Positions 22,090 through 34,115 of a stretch of DNA of 64,000 bases are shown here, one piece after another. The stretch is taken from NCBI RefSeq assembly GCF_000208865.1, contig NC_018385.1, forward strand, positions 620,001 through 684,000. The letters run 5' to 3'. Position numbers and translations under genes: made by a program. The number at the start of each line of letters is the position of its first letter. Position 1 is the first letter of the stretch. The DNA comes from Neospora caninum Liverpool. Taxonomy: Eukaryota; Apicomplexa; Conoidasida; Eucoccidiorida; Sarcocystidae. A model generated the notes under the pieces. It did no database searches. It worked only from the letters and a program-made list of their open reading frames with translations, and had not been told where the DNA came from.

Positions 22090-23004
22090 ATGGGGGATTC
22101 ATCAGAGGAGCTAGCGAAGGTGGAAAAGGAGAGAAGAAAGGTGGAAAAAGAATTGGCAGATATCAGGAGGATAGAAGATAGCATTCGAGAAAGGCAGATA
22201 GAGTATCTGGCACCCCGCAGTAAATCAGACGATGAGAAGAGAATAGAAGAGGTAGTACTGAACAGTGGCCGACTTCTCACGGACGCACTAAGTTTATACG
22301 GGGGTGAAAAGGTGAATTTTGACCAAAACCGTGTCACTGGAGAATTCAAACACTCCGAAAGGGCCATAACGAAGGAGGCCATCAATACCCTTTTCCGATG
22401 GTTAGACAAAGCGGACAAGGAAGGAGTTAAGGAGACTTCTAAAAATCTGAATAATATACGGGGAACCTTGGCTGTCATGAGCGGCCTCAGGAAACACAAA
22501 TGGGTCGAGTTGGCGGAGCATCAGCAGCAAATTCGCGATTCGCGTCCGGAGAAAGGCGAACTCGAAGTACCCATCGAGGAGAGAAACAAATTCCTTAAAC
22601 ACGTTGACGATTACCTCGTCATCCTTGAGAGACTGCGGCGCCTGCATTGGAAGGAAGTTGAATATCTGGATGACTTCGGTCTCCAGCTACAGGATGGCGG
22701 GTTCCCTGATGATGATGCCTTGCAGGACTACATGTATACAACACTACTCGACCGCATAAAGACATACAATGGCCGTTACGGATTCCATAACCGAAGTATC
22801 GCGTTGCTTGACCATTATCGACGGTATTATATCGACTTGCGTGCTGCCCCTCGCTCTGACGCCAATGAAAAAGCATGGGAAGAGCTGCGCCTCATGACTT
22901 CCGCATTTGATGAATACAAATCCTTCATCTTCAACGAAGAGCTGGAGAAGGGCGTGACGGCAGGCATGTGGCCAGAGCATGCGGTCCCGTTATTCCTGTA
23001 CTAG
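22090..23004 (+). CDS. Lys/Arg-rich intronless paralogue B (304 aa)
   Basis: Single exon, ATG at 22090 (an in-frame GTG precedes it), stop TAG at 23002-23004. It is co-linear with paralogue A over its full length, including the N-terminal coiled coil (VEKERRKVEKELADIRR), the block YLVILERLRRLHWKE, GRYGFHNRSI and the C-terminal HAVPLFLY. It has no signal peptide and no membrane segment. The two genes lie head to tail about 1.85 kb apart. Divergence is spread along the protein and frame is retained throughout, which suggests both are under selection rather than one being a decaying copy. Function unknown; same family remark as for paralogue A. Confidence 0.85.
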   Translation: MGDSSEELAKVEKERRKVEKELADIRRIEDSIRERQIEYLAPRSKSDDEKRIEEVVLNSGRLLTDALSLYGGEKVNFDQNRVTGEFKHSERAITKEAINTLFRWLDKADKEGVKETSKNLNNIRGTLAVMSGLRKHKWVELAEHQQQIRDSRPEKGELEVPIEERNKFLKHVDDYLVILERLRRLHWKEVEYLDDFGLQLQDGGFPDDDALQDYMYTTLLDRIKTYNGRYGFHNRSIALLDHYRRYYIDLRAAPRSDANEKAWEELRLMTSAFDEYKSFIFNEELEKGVTAGMWPEHAVPLFLY

Positions 23005-24547
23005 CCACGTGAACAACAGATACTTCGTCACAGTCCATGGAGGTTGGTGCCAAGCGTTGCTCTTTCATGAGCGGCCGTCACGTATGATGAACAAACGTGC
23101 TAGTAGCCCCTACTTCATTTACGGTGACTACATGGCCGTCACAGGGGCGCTTCTTTTCTCCCTCATGTGACTGCTCCCGTCAGCAACCACCCGACTCAGT
23201 GAATGCATGCCTTGTTGAAAGACGTCAGTTGTGTCTTACAACACAACGGTCGCATTTCATTACTGGCGTGAATAGTACGAGACAAATACAAGTACGTGCC
23301 TAAGTGGATACACCGGAGCCGTGGCATAGTGCTTCCGGTCTTCTCTCCCCTCACGGGCGACCTGCTGACAGGACTGATCACTGCTTTGGCACCTCGGAGA
23401 GTTTCACCGGAAACAGGTTCAGCTTATGCCACTAGAAAGAGCGTGTCACAGCGATGGTGTATGGATACACGAATACCTCCGTTTCTAACGGATGGTGCAT
23501 GCCTCACATAGAAACGACGCCATGGTTTGTGTCATACAGAACACAGATTTATACAGGATCAGCATTTTTACCCCAAACGCATAGCTAAGCCGGCTATTTT
23601 CCGGCAGGTATGGGAGGATACAAGAGAACACACTACCGTCTGTCGTCAGTTGAGTTATCGATCAACATGCCTGGTCAAAGTGAGCGTGCTCGACATTTAT
23701 TATATCAGCAGAGTAATCAAATTGCCAGACGGCGGTTTCGGATTATTGTTGAGAACTTTTCTCCAAATAACAGGCCCCAACACCTACGTTCCTACTCCCC
23801 CGATACGCAACTTCATTTTCACATCGCACAGCTGGGTAGATCAAGGGGCTGTTCACCGTCATTGCTTATACAATTCATCTTGATTAGCCATGGACAGTGA
23901 TTGAAAGTATTCATGCGAACACGAAGTCATGTATGCTGTTTTGGAAGCTTTTTTTTCATACGTAGTTGAATGCAAGAGATACGCTCACCTTGGTTTGGAT
24001 AGAGACCCCAGGACATGCTTACAAATACACCGCTAATCTAAAGTCCTGCGGACTGTCACCATCACGTTTCAACCATACAGCCATCAACAGGATACTCACA
24101 CTATCGTATGCGGTTATTATCAATCTCTGTTTCTCGGTTCATGGATCGTGCGGTGCCTGGACAGCTAATATTTTCATATGTCTATTTCCACGTTTTCCTG
24201 GCACTTTTGATTCGTAGCTGCCATGTGTTTGAGACGGGGACTGCGTTAAATTGTCAACTGCTTGCGAACGTTTCGCTTTTGCCAGTGCGCCTGGGGTGTC
24301 GAGCGGCTTCCTTCCTTCCTTCATTTTCAACAGACGAGAACGCCTGAATTGTGTTTTTGACCACAGACTGAAAAAAAGCAGTTTCATTAAATCACCGCAC
24401 ACCCTCGATGCTACTTTTCAGATGTAAACGGACTTGGCCCTTTGAAACAGCTGCGAGCTACAATGTGTGCTTCCCGGGGGATCACTTAGAAAGGCAGCAG
24501 AGTACCCCGATCTTTTCCCTTTGCCACAGTCTTCCATTTTGAAACCG
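23005..24547. other. Intergenic, no gene seen
   Basis: Only short, motif-free frames. The right end is the upstream region of the EF-hand/TMEM65-like gene. The frame of that gene is open 27 codons further upstream (to 24467) but without an ATG. Confidence 0.45.
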
Positions 24548-25929
24548 ATGGCTCCAAATTCGAGCATCTTTTTCCATGCAGAGCTTTGCCTACACCAGTT
24601 TGCAAAAACGCCGAATTCGCGCGCATTGCAGCTGTCGTGCTCTTCATCATCGTCCCGCTCTGGGCGGGGCATGCCCCTCCCGTTTCTGCACTACGCGATT
24701 AGACGTGCTTCTCTGCCTATGTCTTCAGCGGTTGTCAGATGCACGCGAAAGACACTATCGTCCTCTTTGTCGTGTTCTTCTTGTGTCACTTTTACGATCC
24801 ACACTCGCTCATACTCATCCTGTAGAGTCCTGCCTATCTGCAAATTGTCAGGCCTAAGGACAAACCAGGACACTCTGCCCAACAAACAACAGGCTGTCCG
24901 CGACTTGGCTTCCTGTTCTTGTGCCCCCAAGGAATCCATCACTGGTTTCACGCCAGTTTTCAGCCTTCATACAAAGAAGACTTGCTCGAGGCCCACGCAA
25001 ATTCTCACATTCGGTGGCTGCTCCTTGACGTGCCCGTCTACGGGCCTGAATCCTCGAAGTGCTCAACGGCGGGCAAACCAAAACCTCTGCGTGGGGTCTG
25101 ATGAAGCGTCTACCAGGACAAGCTTCCAAAAGAGAGGAGGAATGCCTGGGGGGTTGATGTTTTTTCGGTGTAGCGTAGCGCGGCGGGGGGTATTTGCCAA
25201 CTTTCTTCGATCGACAGGAAAGAAGGATGATGAGTGTCCCAGTGAAAAAGAACAGACGAGACAACCGTTTTCCTTCCTCAAGCCTCTGCTTCACACGACA
25301 CAGGTCCTGCCTCCCTGTTTTCCGCCTCCACAGGAGTCACCTCTCCCCGCCATCTTGTTGCCAGCGGAACCATCACCAAATGAGCGGCTACGGGGTTGTC
25401 ACGGTAATCCTGGGCACAAAAATGCAGATGCAGTCTTCAGACACATTGACGCAAACAACGATGGATTCGTCTCCAAGGAAGAATTTCAGATTTGGTACAG
25501 CGCTCACACCCTTCCACACCTTCCTGGGGATTTCCCCAAGTCGCCAGAGTTTCCACCAGATGAAAAAGACAACCCACGTGTCACGCTTGATGATTACAAG
25601 AGCCCGCCAGGTACAACAGCGAAAATTCCCAGACAAGGAGACTCACGTGTGGACAATCGTACCGCCATGCTAGTCGCTCTCTGGTCAGGTGCGCCTTTTC
25701 TGGGTTTTGGCTTTATGGACAACTGGTAAGAACTGACGAGCGATGCACTGAACCCTGAATAATCAATGTGAGCAAAACGAATTACTGGCCGCGAGCTGTT
25801 CGAGCTGCAGCCGAGCTGTACTGCCGCCCTCTCACATGACAATGCACCGATAAAAGTACATAGGATATATGAATAAATCGAACTTCCAATGTACGCTGCC
25901 GTGCAAGGTGATTGCTGTCATCCACAATG

Positions 25930-25963
<34 letters not shown>

Positions 25964-28361
25964 CTGTAAAAAAAACGTATACAGCAGTGTCCACACGTGG
26001 GTGATTTGGTGCACTGGCAGCACATCCATCCAGTTGCATTGAGCGGTTGTGTTCAACCGATCTGTCGAACTTACAGTGACTGTTTGTGAGAAAGAAGTCG
26101 GAACTGAGGAGGTCAGCGTCGGATTCTGGATAATAATGGAGCGCGCGCCTTTCGGGTTCATCACAAGGGGAGTGGGACTCGATGCCTTGTTGACAAAGAG
26201 CAAATCGCTTTTGTCGCTTCTCGTGTATTACCCTTCAGCTTGATGCTCCTCTGTGGTGACATTATCGATTCGTATTTGGGCGCCTTTCTCGGCGTGACGA
26301 CGCTGACAGTAAGGACCCCTTCTACCTCTGTGCTTCAAGCCATTTTCAGAACGGAGAACACATCTTCCTATTGTTGACGGTTCACCTGTCCTTTTGACAT
26401 CCTCTGAAGAACCATCGGTATCAACGTGAACTCTTCGTCATTGCTGCGCTTGATGGAACTGATTCGACTATAGATTTTCACCGCCAGAAGTGGATAAAAA
26501 TGTGGGCAGGTATGTAGGGGCAGAGATGGACTTCGGTGCCGCCAAATTGCATTGCTGTCCTTGATGTCAGTAATCATACCCTGCTACCGCGTCTGTCGCG
26601 CGGCCTTGTTTCCCCCACGCTCATCGCCGGCCGCCATCAATTTTTAACGTCTAATATTCCCATCACCACAAGTGAACATTTGGTTAGCTGAGCTTTTTAT
26701 GCCACTCCTCCGACTCTTCCCTGTAATCGGTGTTCATAGGCAGCGGCACTAGGAAATTTGTTCTCTTGCACAAGCGGAGTCGTGACAGGACGCTTCGTGG
26801 AGCAAATGGCATACCGCGCTGCTTGTGAGACCGACCTACGTTCGTTTGCCCAACTGTGACTTCAGACCCCAACTCTATCGTACATAGGACCAGCCCGGTA
26901 TTGCTAATGTGGTTTTCAAGGCTTATACAGGCACAGTTTGAGGAAGACTGCTGATGCTGGCAAATCTTTCAGAGGCTATAGTTCGTGAGCCAGCCGGCAA
27001 TAATGCATTGCTAGTTTTGTTACAAAAGCTCGAAGTTTACACTGCAACAGCAAACTCTTGCGACTTCGGCAGTATGTGTAGCATCACTCACCAATGGAGA
27101 CACGTAGTGTCGCCTTTCCGTGTTAGCTGGTGGAGGGGTTTCCGTGAAAGCCTCAGCCAAATTGCGTTCGTGTTTTGAAACTTTTTTTACACACTCCTGG
27201 AGATGGTCAGGCAGGATTGATCCGGCGTAGGTGCTCTGTCAGTTCGGTTTCTCATCATAGGCCGGCCACCCTGCTGACAAACCAAGTCGAGCAACACGTA
27301 ATGCTGCATCACACCGGAATTGTGGTATACTTCTGTTTGCTTCACAACCACAGGTATACTGTCCCTTTCTTCTTACGAGATGCACAGTCTTAGGACTTCT
27401 CTCCGCGTCTTTTTTTTTCTCTCGCAGGGTTTCCGCGGGTTACGCTCAACGAGGGTCAGGTCGGATCCGAGCGGGCCTTAAGGGCACATACTTTCGGCTC
27501 TGTCGTAAGCCTTTCGCCTTTGTAACACGGAATGTCCCGTCTCGTGTAACTTCACAGCTTGAGTTTGAGAACATTTGCAGACGGAGTGGGATGACGCAGT
27601 AGCGTGCCCTGCACCTGATGTATGGATGATGTAAATTCTGGAGCAGCCTTGTGAGTGAGGATGTTTGTCACTACGTTCTGGAAAAGTCAGGCACTGAATG
27701 AACTTCAGCTGTGGTCTTCGACTAGATGACACCCAGGTTATATTTATAGGGAAATACGCTTCGCCCTGTTCCTTTTCTATGGCGAATCGTGAAGTGGTGA
27801 AACGACCGTATCCTCACGCTACATCAACACAGAAATGCAGTGAGACGAAGTTTGGACGAGACGAACGGGAGAACTCGAGTCGTGTGTACGCTAATTTTTG
27901 AAACTGAAAATGGCACTTTTCGCTGGCAGTACTGCCCGTGCACTTCTTCTATCAATCCCTCAAGCAAATCACTTAGCGGCTTGTGCTTCCTAGAGAAGAT
28001 GCCCCTGAGGTCGCGTTCGCGGCGCGGGAGGGTGTGTGGTGAGGCATCTCAGTCGGAGTTGCTTTGTTCAATTTCTTAAGGATCATGCAAAACTGTTCGG
28101 CGAGTGGGTGATTATAGAACACTCGTGCTTTGTCATCGGCAGGACATGCGGACAGGAAATAACACGGTTTTCTTGCCAGTCTCTGTATCATTGTGTTGTT
28201 TCCAGGCGGGGATCTGCATAGGATGCATTCTTGGGATGTTTCCCCTCCTCTTTCTGGGTATCAAGAGAAAGGAATCGAAGCAAGAAGCTGCCGAAACGAA
28301 CACAGAGCTTGGTTCTTCCAAGGAAATCGCTGAACTCGAAGTTGGCCCCGGTGTGAAATAA
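24548..28361 (+). CDS. EF-hand plus TMEM65-like membrane protein (about 521 aa)
   Basis: Model: exons 24548-25725, 26239-26308, 26740-26824, 27428-27504 and 28206-28361. Sites are GT-AG with matching phases, 1566 nt in total. A single canonical EF-hand loop DANNDGFVSKEE sits at about residues 301-312. After it come the landmarks of the TMEM65 family in order: GAPFLGFGFMDN (about 381-392), CLMLLCGDIIDSYLGAFLG, AAALGNLFS (about 417-425), LNEGQV (about 450-455) and AGICIGCILGMFPLLF (about 471-486), then a short charged tail. Human TMEM65 is a mitochondrial inner-membrane protein reported to be needed for sodium-dependent calcium efflux. The roughly 300-residue N-terminal part is Ser/Arg-rich and could hold a transit peptide; its exact start is uncertain, and an in-frame acceptor near 25333 means part of it could be intronic. 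Role inferred: calcium-responsive mitochondrial membrane protein. Confidence 0.8.
25938..25962. repeat. (AT)n microsatellite in intron 1 of the TMEM65-like gene
   Basis: A run of TA dinucleotides inside the proposed intron 25726-26238. Confidence 0.9.
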
Positions 28362-30834
28362 CGAATCCCTCCACACGCTTTTCCACAGAGAGCAAGTTGT
28401 AATGCGAAAAACATTTAGCGCACAGACTACTGTTAAACCTGGATCTCCAGAAAAAGCATGGGTACAGCAGAAGCGACCCGTTTTCAGCACCACTCCTTTT
28501 CCAGCCCCGGCGGAAGATTGAAAGCGGCTAAATGTCAATCAAAAATGCGGATTTTAGGTTTTCCATGAAATCCATTTGGAAGAAGAGCCTGTTAAGATTC
28601 GTCACCATTGTGCGATGCTCTGGAAAACCAGGGGGGTGCTTTCAAAAGCCAGACACATAAAGTACTAGAATTTTCTATTGAACCAGAAAAAGATATAGGA
28701 AAGCGGATACACACAACTCTAAGCAGGCTACGTTCGCCTCAAAATCTTATTCACTCCGGCACAAGCAGATTAGTGTTCAAAGACTTTCGACGCCTTGTTA
28801 TCATCGACATTGGCGTCACCATTTGTGGGACTATAGATACTTCTATCGAAGCCGGTTGATTTATATCTCAGTGGTGGCTTCTTTGCTTCCGTTAACGACG
28901 GTGGAATTCATTAGCCAAGTATATAGGGCGTTTCAGACCCGGACAGCGCTCTTCGTCGTCGAACTGAGACTTAGCTTTCAAGTCTCTCCACGTGGGCGTC
29001 GTTGTCTTCCATGGGTAGCCAATTGATGTGAGCATTCCGTTTGACGTGGACGGTGCGGAGTGCCTGTCGACCGTCTTGTTCCAGGGAGTCCACACTTTCT
29101 CGCCTGCTACCAGCAGTCCCTGTGGAAAAGTGCGTAGGAGAGTGGTTAGGCGGTGTTTTTTGCCGAGAGGCAGAGGCAAGAGAGTGAAAAAAAACCCAAA
29201 CGGATACAAACAACATTGCTAATGGTGTCGCCCACGGTCCCTGGTTTTGCTGTGACCATCCAAAAACATAGTTTCTGCGTTGCGTGGCGCTCGACTGGCT
29301 AAGTGAAGATGGTTGATTGAAGTGTACACGTATTACCCCCCATTTCTGCAGACCGACTCTCCTCTTTCCCATTTTTTCGTCTTTTTCTATGGAGTAGCAA
29401 CCCGAAACAAATTCGACCCTCGAGGGCTTTCAGAACTCTTCGGCGTGCAGGCCACGCACGGAAGCCTGACACAGAGGTGACTCGAGGACGGCGACAGGCT
29501 GCTTTGTTCCTTTGGCGGCTTCTGGCTAGGCATACCTCACGGTTAACCCTTACCTATTCCTTTGTTTATACCTGAAATAGTCCATGCAACCGAATCTTCG
29601 CTTTCACTCGATGTCTCCTGTTCTGGGGGTCAAGTCGGTGCAAAGCTCTAGTAGCCAAACAGGACCGAGGGAACTACACGACATGCTGCACAACTGTTTC
29701 GATGCATACGTAGTTCCTCCTTAGATACAACCACGAAAGGCAAGTGATTCCTGGTTCTCGTCTCTTTATCCTCTTTCACCGTCGGACCGATCCCGGCTGG
29801 ATGCATCTGCTTTGCGCAGAGCTGTGGAAACCTCGGCGCGCGCCTTGGCGGTCGCCATCCGCCGCGACGGTGTGCGTGGAGCTGCACACTGCAAATGTGC
29901 GACGTTGACAGCCAATTCGCTATCAGCAAAACGCTCCTGCGTTGCTCTCCGTGTCCTTTTGGAAAGACAGCAACAAAACGTGAAGTGTTTGCGTCCACAG
30001 CTCCGCAACGCTGACCTGCGCGAACCTGCCAGTGACTCTGTGCTCGCCACAGCCGTGCGCTCTTTTTCGTGACTCGCCGAAACTTTGAGAAAGCCTGTAT
30101 CGCAAACGTTGCTTGCAGTTAACTCCCTCGAGTCTTCTTGTTTCCCAATACACGCACGGTTTCGCACTCTTCTTCGGTTTTTACTCGTCCCCGAGCTCGA
30201 CGCCCAGCTCACCGCCTTCTCGCGTCTTCCGGTGCGACGAGCTACCCGTCTAACATCTATCTTCTTCTTTTCAAGGACTCACCAAGGTATTCCACCGGGT
30301 TGCGTTTTTTTTGCGCCTTGCACTTTCTCTCCATGGAAGTTCGGGTTCTGCTTTTCGAAACCCTTACCATAGCAGGGTTCGTCAATCTTTCCTCCACTGT
30401 GTTCCCTTTCCGTCGTTCGTCCCCGTTCTTTTCTTCTTCTCATCGCCGTCTCTCCTCTCTAGCGGTTTCCCCAGCGCCGTCTCGCTGCCCGTCCTTGACT
30501 CTCCCTTTCGACACTTCCGCACTGACCGTCCTCTCTCTTCCCTTGTGTCGGTTTCCTCTCTTTCTGTGCGTCTCCTTCCAACTCCGACCTTCCTAGTGCT
30601 CCTGTGTCTTCCGTCCCCTCTTACTCTCATCGCTAGTCCGTCTTTGGTGTCGCTCGAACATTTCCGCACTCCCTCCTCTTTCCCTCCTTTCCCTTCCTTC
30701 TCTTTGCTTCCTCTTTTCACATGGTCTGCTCTCTCTTCCCCTGCGTTGCCTGCTCTTCCCCGGTCGGGTCCCCATCTTCGGCTTCGTCTTCTCTTTGCGT
30801 GTTTCCGATTTCTGTTTTTTACGTCTCAGGCAGC
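28362..30834. other. Intergenic between the TMEM65-like and methylisocitrate lyase genes
   Basis: No gene supported. Both strands have frames of 80-210 codons between 29.6 and 30.9 kb, but these are composition-driven: the plus strand becomes strongly pyrimidine-rich from 30.4 kb. The last part is the 5' region of the lyase gene and may hold a non-coding or targeting exon, because an acceptor-like CTCAG lies just before its chosen start. Confidence 0.45.
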
Positions 30835-33800
30835 ATGGCGTCTCCATCTTGTATCCACGCCGGAGAGCGCCTGCGGCGCCTCATGCAGAAAAAGTGCATC
30901 ATGCTTCCAGGAGCTCACAACGGCATCACGGCGCGTCTAGCTGCCGAGGCAGGCTTTGAAGGCCTCTATGTCTCTGGAGCTGCTCTCAGTGCATCACAAG
31001 GTGTCCCCGATATCGGTCTCCTAGGGCTAGATGACTTCACACGCGCAATCGCACAAGCCTCCGCAGTGACCAGCCTCCCTGTTCTCGCCGGTGAGGGTCC
31101 GCGGACCTATCATTCAATACGCTACTTCAATCTACTGTCCGGTCCCTCTGCTTTCTGTTTTTTCCCTTATTCATCTCCCGTCGCGTCCTCTCACGGTCCT
31201 TTACGTGTTCTGATCTTTGTCGACCTTTTTTCAGTCGCATATCTTTTCTCACTTCTCGTTCTTCGTCTTCCTGGCCGAGACCTCCCGAGACTCTCTTCCG
31301 CCCTTCTCGCCCTGGCGGCGTTTATTGTTCTTTTCGAGTTTACCTTTGTCTGCCCTTCCCCTCGTGCGCCTTTGGGTCTTCTCTGTTCTCTTCTATCTCC
31401 GTTTCTTCAGTTCCGAACCTTCCCTCACTTGCCTCGTGATTTAGCTCCTGACGTGCTCTTCTTCCTCTTCTCTCTTTCTTTCGTCTTGCTCCTCTTTTTC
31501 TTCGCCCGTCTCCTTGCTTCTCTGTCGCTCTCCTTCTCTGTCGCCTCTCTCTCTCCTTCTCTCTCTCTTCTCTCTCTCCTTCTCTGTCGCCTCTCTCTCT
31601 CCTGTCTCTCTCTCCTGTCTCTCTCCTTCCTCCTGTCCCGCGCTTCCTCTTTCTCCTCTCCTGCCTTCTATTCTTCTCTCTCTCTTCGTTTTCTTCTCTC
31701 TTTCTTCTCGCTGCGTTCTTCGCCAGATGCCGACACTGGCTTCGGCGGTCCTGAGATGGTTCGGCGCACTGTCTTCGCGTACAACCAGGCGGGCGCGGCC
31801 GGGCTACACATCGAGGATCAACTCTTGCCGAAGAAATGCGGGCATCTGGAGGGGAAGCAGTTGATTCCTATTGAAGCGATGGAGGAGAAAATCAAAGCCG
31901 CCGTGGGTGCTGCGCAGGACTGCTCGCGCGGCGACTTCATCATCTGCGCGCGCACAGACGCCCGCGGCGCCGATGGTGCGTGCGCCATCGCTTTGGGGGG
32001 GAAAAACGAGAGAAGAAAAGGAAGAAGCTGAAGTTTGTATTACAGGAAGGCGAAGCGACAAGAGAGGAAGAAGAGGATGAAGCCGGGCGGGGTGCGGAGG
32101 AGGCGAATCCAGGCGTTGCGGATCGATGCTTGCGAGGACAGAGGCCACGGGGGTCGGTGTCCATACAGGGCGAAGCAGACTGGAGACGAGCCGAAGGGAA
32201 GGATGCATGGTCCAGCACAGACCACTACACCGAATTCTGAAGAGATACTCTGAGGAACGAACGCAGAACCTATAAGGGTACTGGATCCTGTAAAAGACAC
32301 TCAAGATCTAAACCGCGAGTCCAACTCGTATCTATTCCCCCCAGCAAACACGACAAAAACGAAGACGAGAGAATCCGGGAAGATCTGGAAAGTCGATCGG
32401 GGAGCCTTTTGCGAGTTGCTCCTCGACTTCCTTCTCCTGGTCCTCTCTCTGTGTTCGCCCTCAGGTCTTGACGCCGCTGTGGAGCGAGCGGTCCGGTATA
32501 CCCAAGCTGGCGCCGATATGATTTTCCCTGAGGGGTTGCAAACAGAGGTAAGAGAATGGGAAGGAGAACGGGGGGGACGGAAGGGTCACCGCGAGGCCAG
32601 AGCTCTGGTAAGACTCTGCCCTCAAATACGAGAAGGAAAGAGATGAAGCCAACATATACAGGGTGCGGGAGAGGAAGAAAACAAGCAAACTAGAGAAACT
32701 GGAGAAGGGGGGGGGGTCGCCGAGTGACGTTGAGCGTGGCGGAAGTGGGAAGAAAAACAGAGTGGAAGTGAAGAGAAATACAGACATCTGTGCGATGGGA
32801 CAGAAACAGGCAACGAAGGCACCGCGAGGCCGTTCCCCTCATGCGGGGTGCTACGCAATGGCTACCTAGTGTTCATCTACCTCTGCCGTTCTTTGTCTGT
32901 CCCTCTTTGCCTCAGTAGTGTTTTCTATCGTTCTTGTTCTGTCTTTCCTGCGCGAATTCCGAGGGCTTTTCTCATCCCGGGAGTTTCTCCCAGTCTGGCC
33001 CGGGTTTCCGTGGCGCCCGCGTTTATCGGATTCACACACGCTTTGTCTCCACGGACAGCTAGCCCTGATCTACGCGTTTTTTATGTCCGTATCTCGCCAG
33101 CCGTCCTGGTGGGCGGGTCGATGAAATCGCATTAGGTGGGCCGTGCGCCTGGTATCGTCTGCGTCTTTTGCTCAGGCGGAATTCCAAGCATTTGCACACG
33201 CTCTGTCCGTCTTGCCCGGGAAAGCCCCCTTCGGAGGCCCTTATCTTCTCGCAAATATGACAGAATTCGGGAAAACACCCATGACGGAACTTGCCGCCTT
33301 CGAGAGTATTGGCTACCACTGCGTTATCTACCCCGTATCTCCCCTCAGAGTCGCCATGAAAAGCATCAAAGTGAGACCAGCTTGCGACACTTATATATGC
33401 ACCCATCGCCTGTTTCTCGTGCGGTGTCCCTCTCCAAATATATGCCTTAGGCATAGACGTATATACATAATGCGAGCACTTGACTTGGAGGGTCTGCCGA
33501 TACTCCCATCTGTGCTTGTCTGGACCTCGTACACATACACATACTTACATCTATATGTACATATATATGTGTATATGTATGACCCGCGGAGCAAAATATG
33601 GAGGCTCGTTTCGTGCAGATGCTTGCTTCTGCTCAGGACATGCTGATCCACTTGCGCAAAGACGGCTCTGTAGGACAGAGTTTGGAAAAGATGTATACAC
33701 GACAGGTAAAGCTGCGCCATAGGGAGGGAAGTTGCATGAGAAGTGGACCTCTCCTTTGGACGTGCATGCACTACTGGTGTCAGCCGATATCAAATCGGAC

Positions 33801-34115
33801 GTTCTCTCCGTCTTCCGGATTTGTGTGCAAGCGTCTTTTCTTCCTCGCTTTTTCCCTCTTTGGTGTGTCTACACTTCTGGTCTGTCGTTCTCTCTTTGTC
33901 CACTCGTTTTGCCCCTCTCTTCTGCGGCCTCTGACATCTTCTCTCTCTTGTCTCTCCCCGCCGTCACGCGTAGGCATTCGTTTGCCCTCTTGTTGTCTCT
34001 TTTCCCTTTCGTACAGGACTTGTATTCCACTCTCCGGTACCGGCCGATGGAGCCGTGGACGTATCCCTCTCCGAGCGCACCAAAGACCAAACAGTTGGAA
34101 GACGACGAGGACTAG
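30835..34115 (+). CDS. prpB: 2-methylisocitrate lyase (PrpB family), about 322 aa
   Basis: Model: exons 30835-31090, 31727-31975, 32465-32547, 33176-33370, 33619-33705 and 34017-34115, GT-AG with consistent phases, 969 nt. Family motifs run in order: GAHNGITARLAAEAGFEGLYVSG, DADTGFGG (metal-binding), EDQLLPKKCGHLEGK (catalytic Cys in KKCGH), ARTDARG, GADMIFPEG, and NMTEFGKTP, which separates methylisocitrate lyases from isocitrate lyases. Length is close to bacterial PrpB (about 295 aa). It cleaves 2-methylisocitrate to pyruvate and succinate, the last step of the methylcitrate cycle that clears propionyl-CoA; in Toxoplasma this cycle is mitochondrial. The chosen ATG starts right at the catalytic domain and leaves no transit peptide. 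An in-frame ATG at 30721 would add 38 residues, and a spliced upstream exon is also possible. Confidence 0.92.
31440..31720. repeat. CT-rich pyrimidine tract in intron 1 of the lyase gene
   Basis: About 280 bp almost purely C and T on the sense strand, with repeated CTCTCCTTCTCTGTCGCCTCTC units around 31526-31606. It ends at the acceptor CGCCAG at 31726. It resembles an oversized polypyrimidine tract and explains the long but spurious open frame across this intron. Confidence 0.8.

Noticed and set aside
30721..32031. 436-codon plus-strand frame across lyase exons 1 and 2
   Set aside because: It reads straight through the CT-rich intron 31091-31726. The family alignment needs that intron removed, joining the Gly at the end of exon 1 to the DADTGFGG motif.
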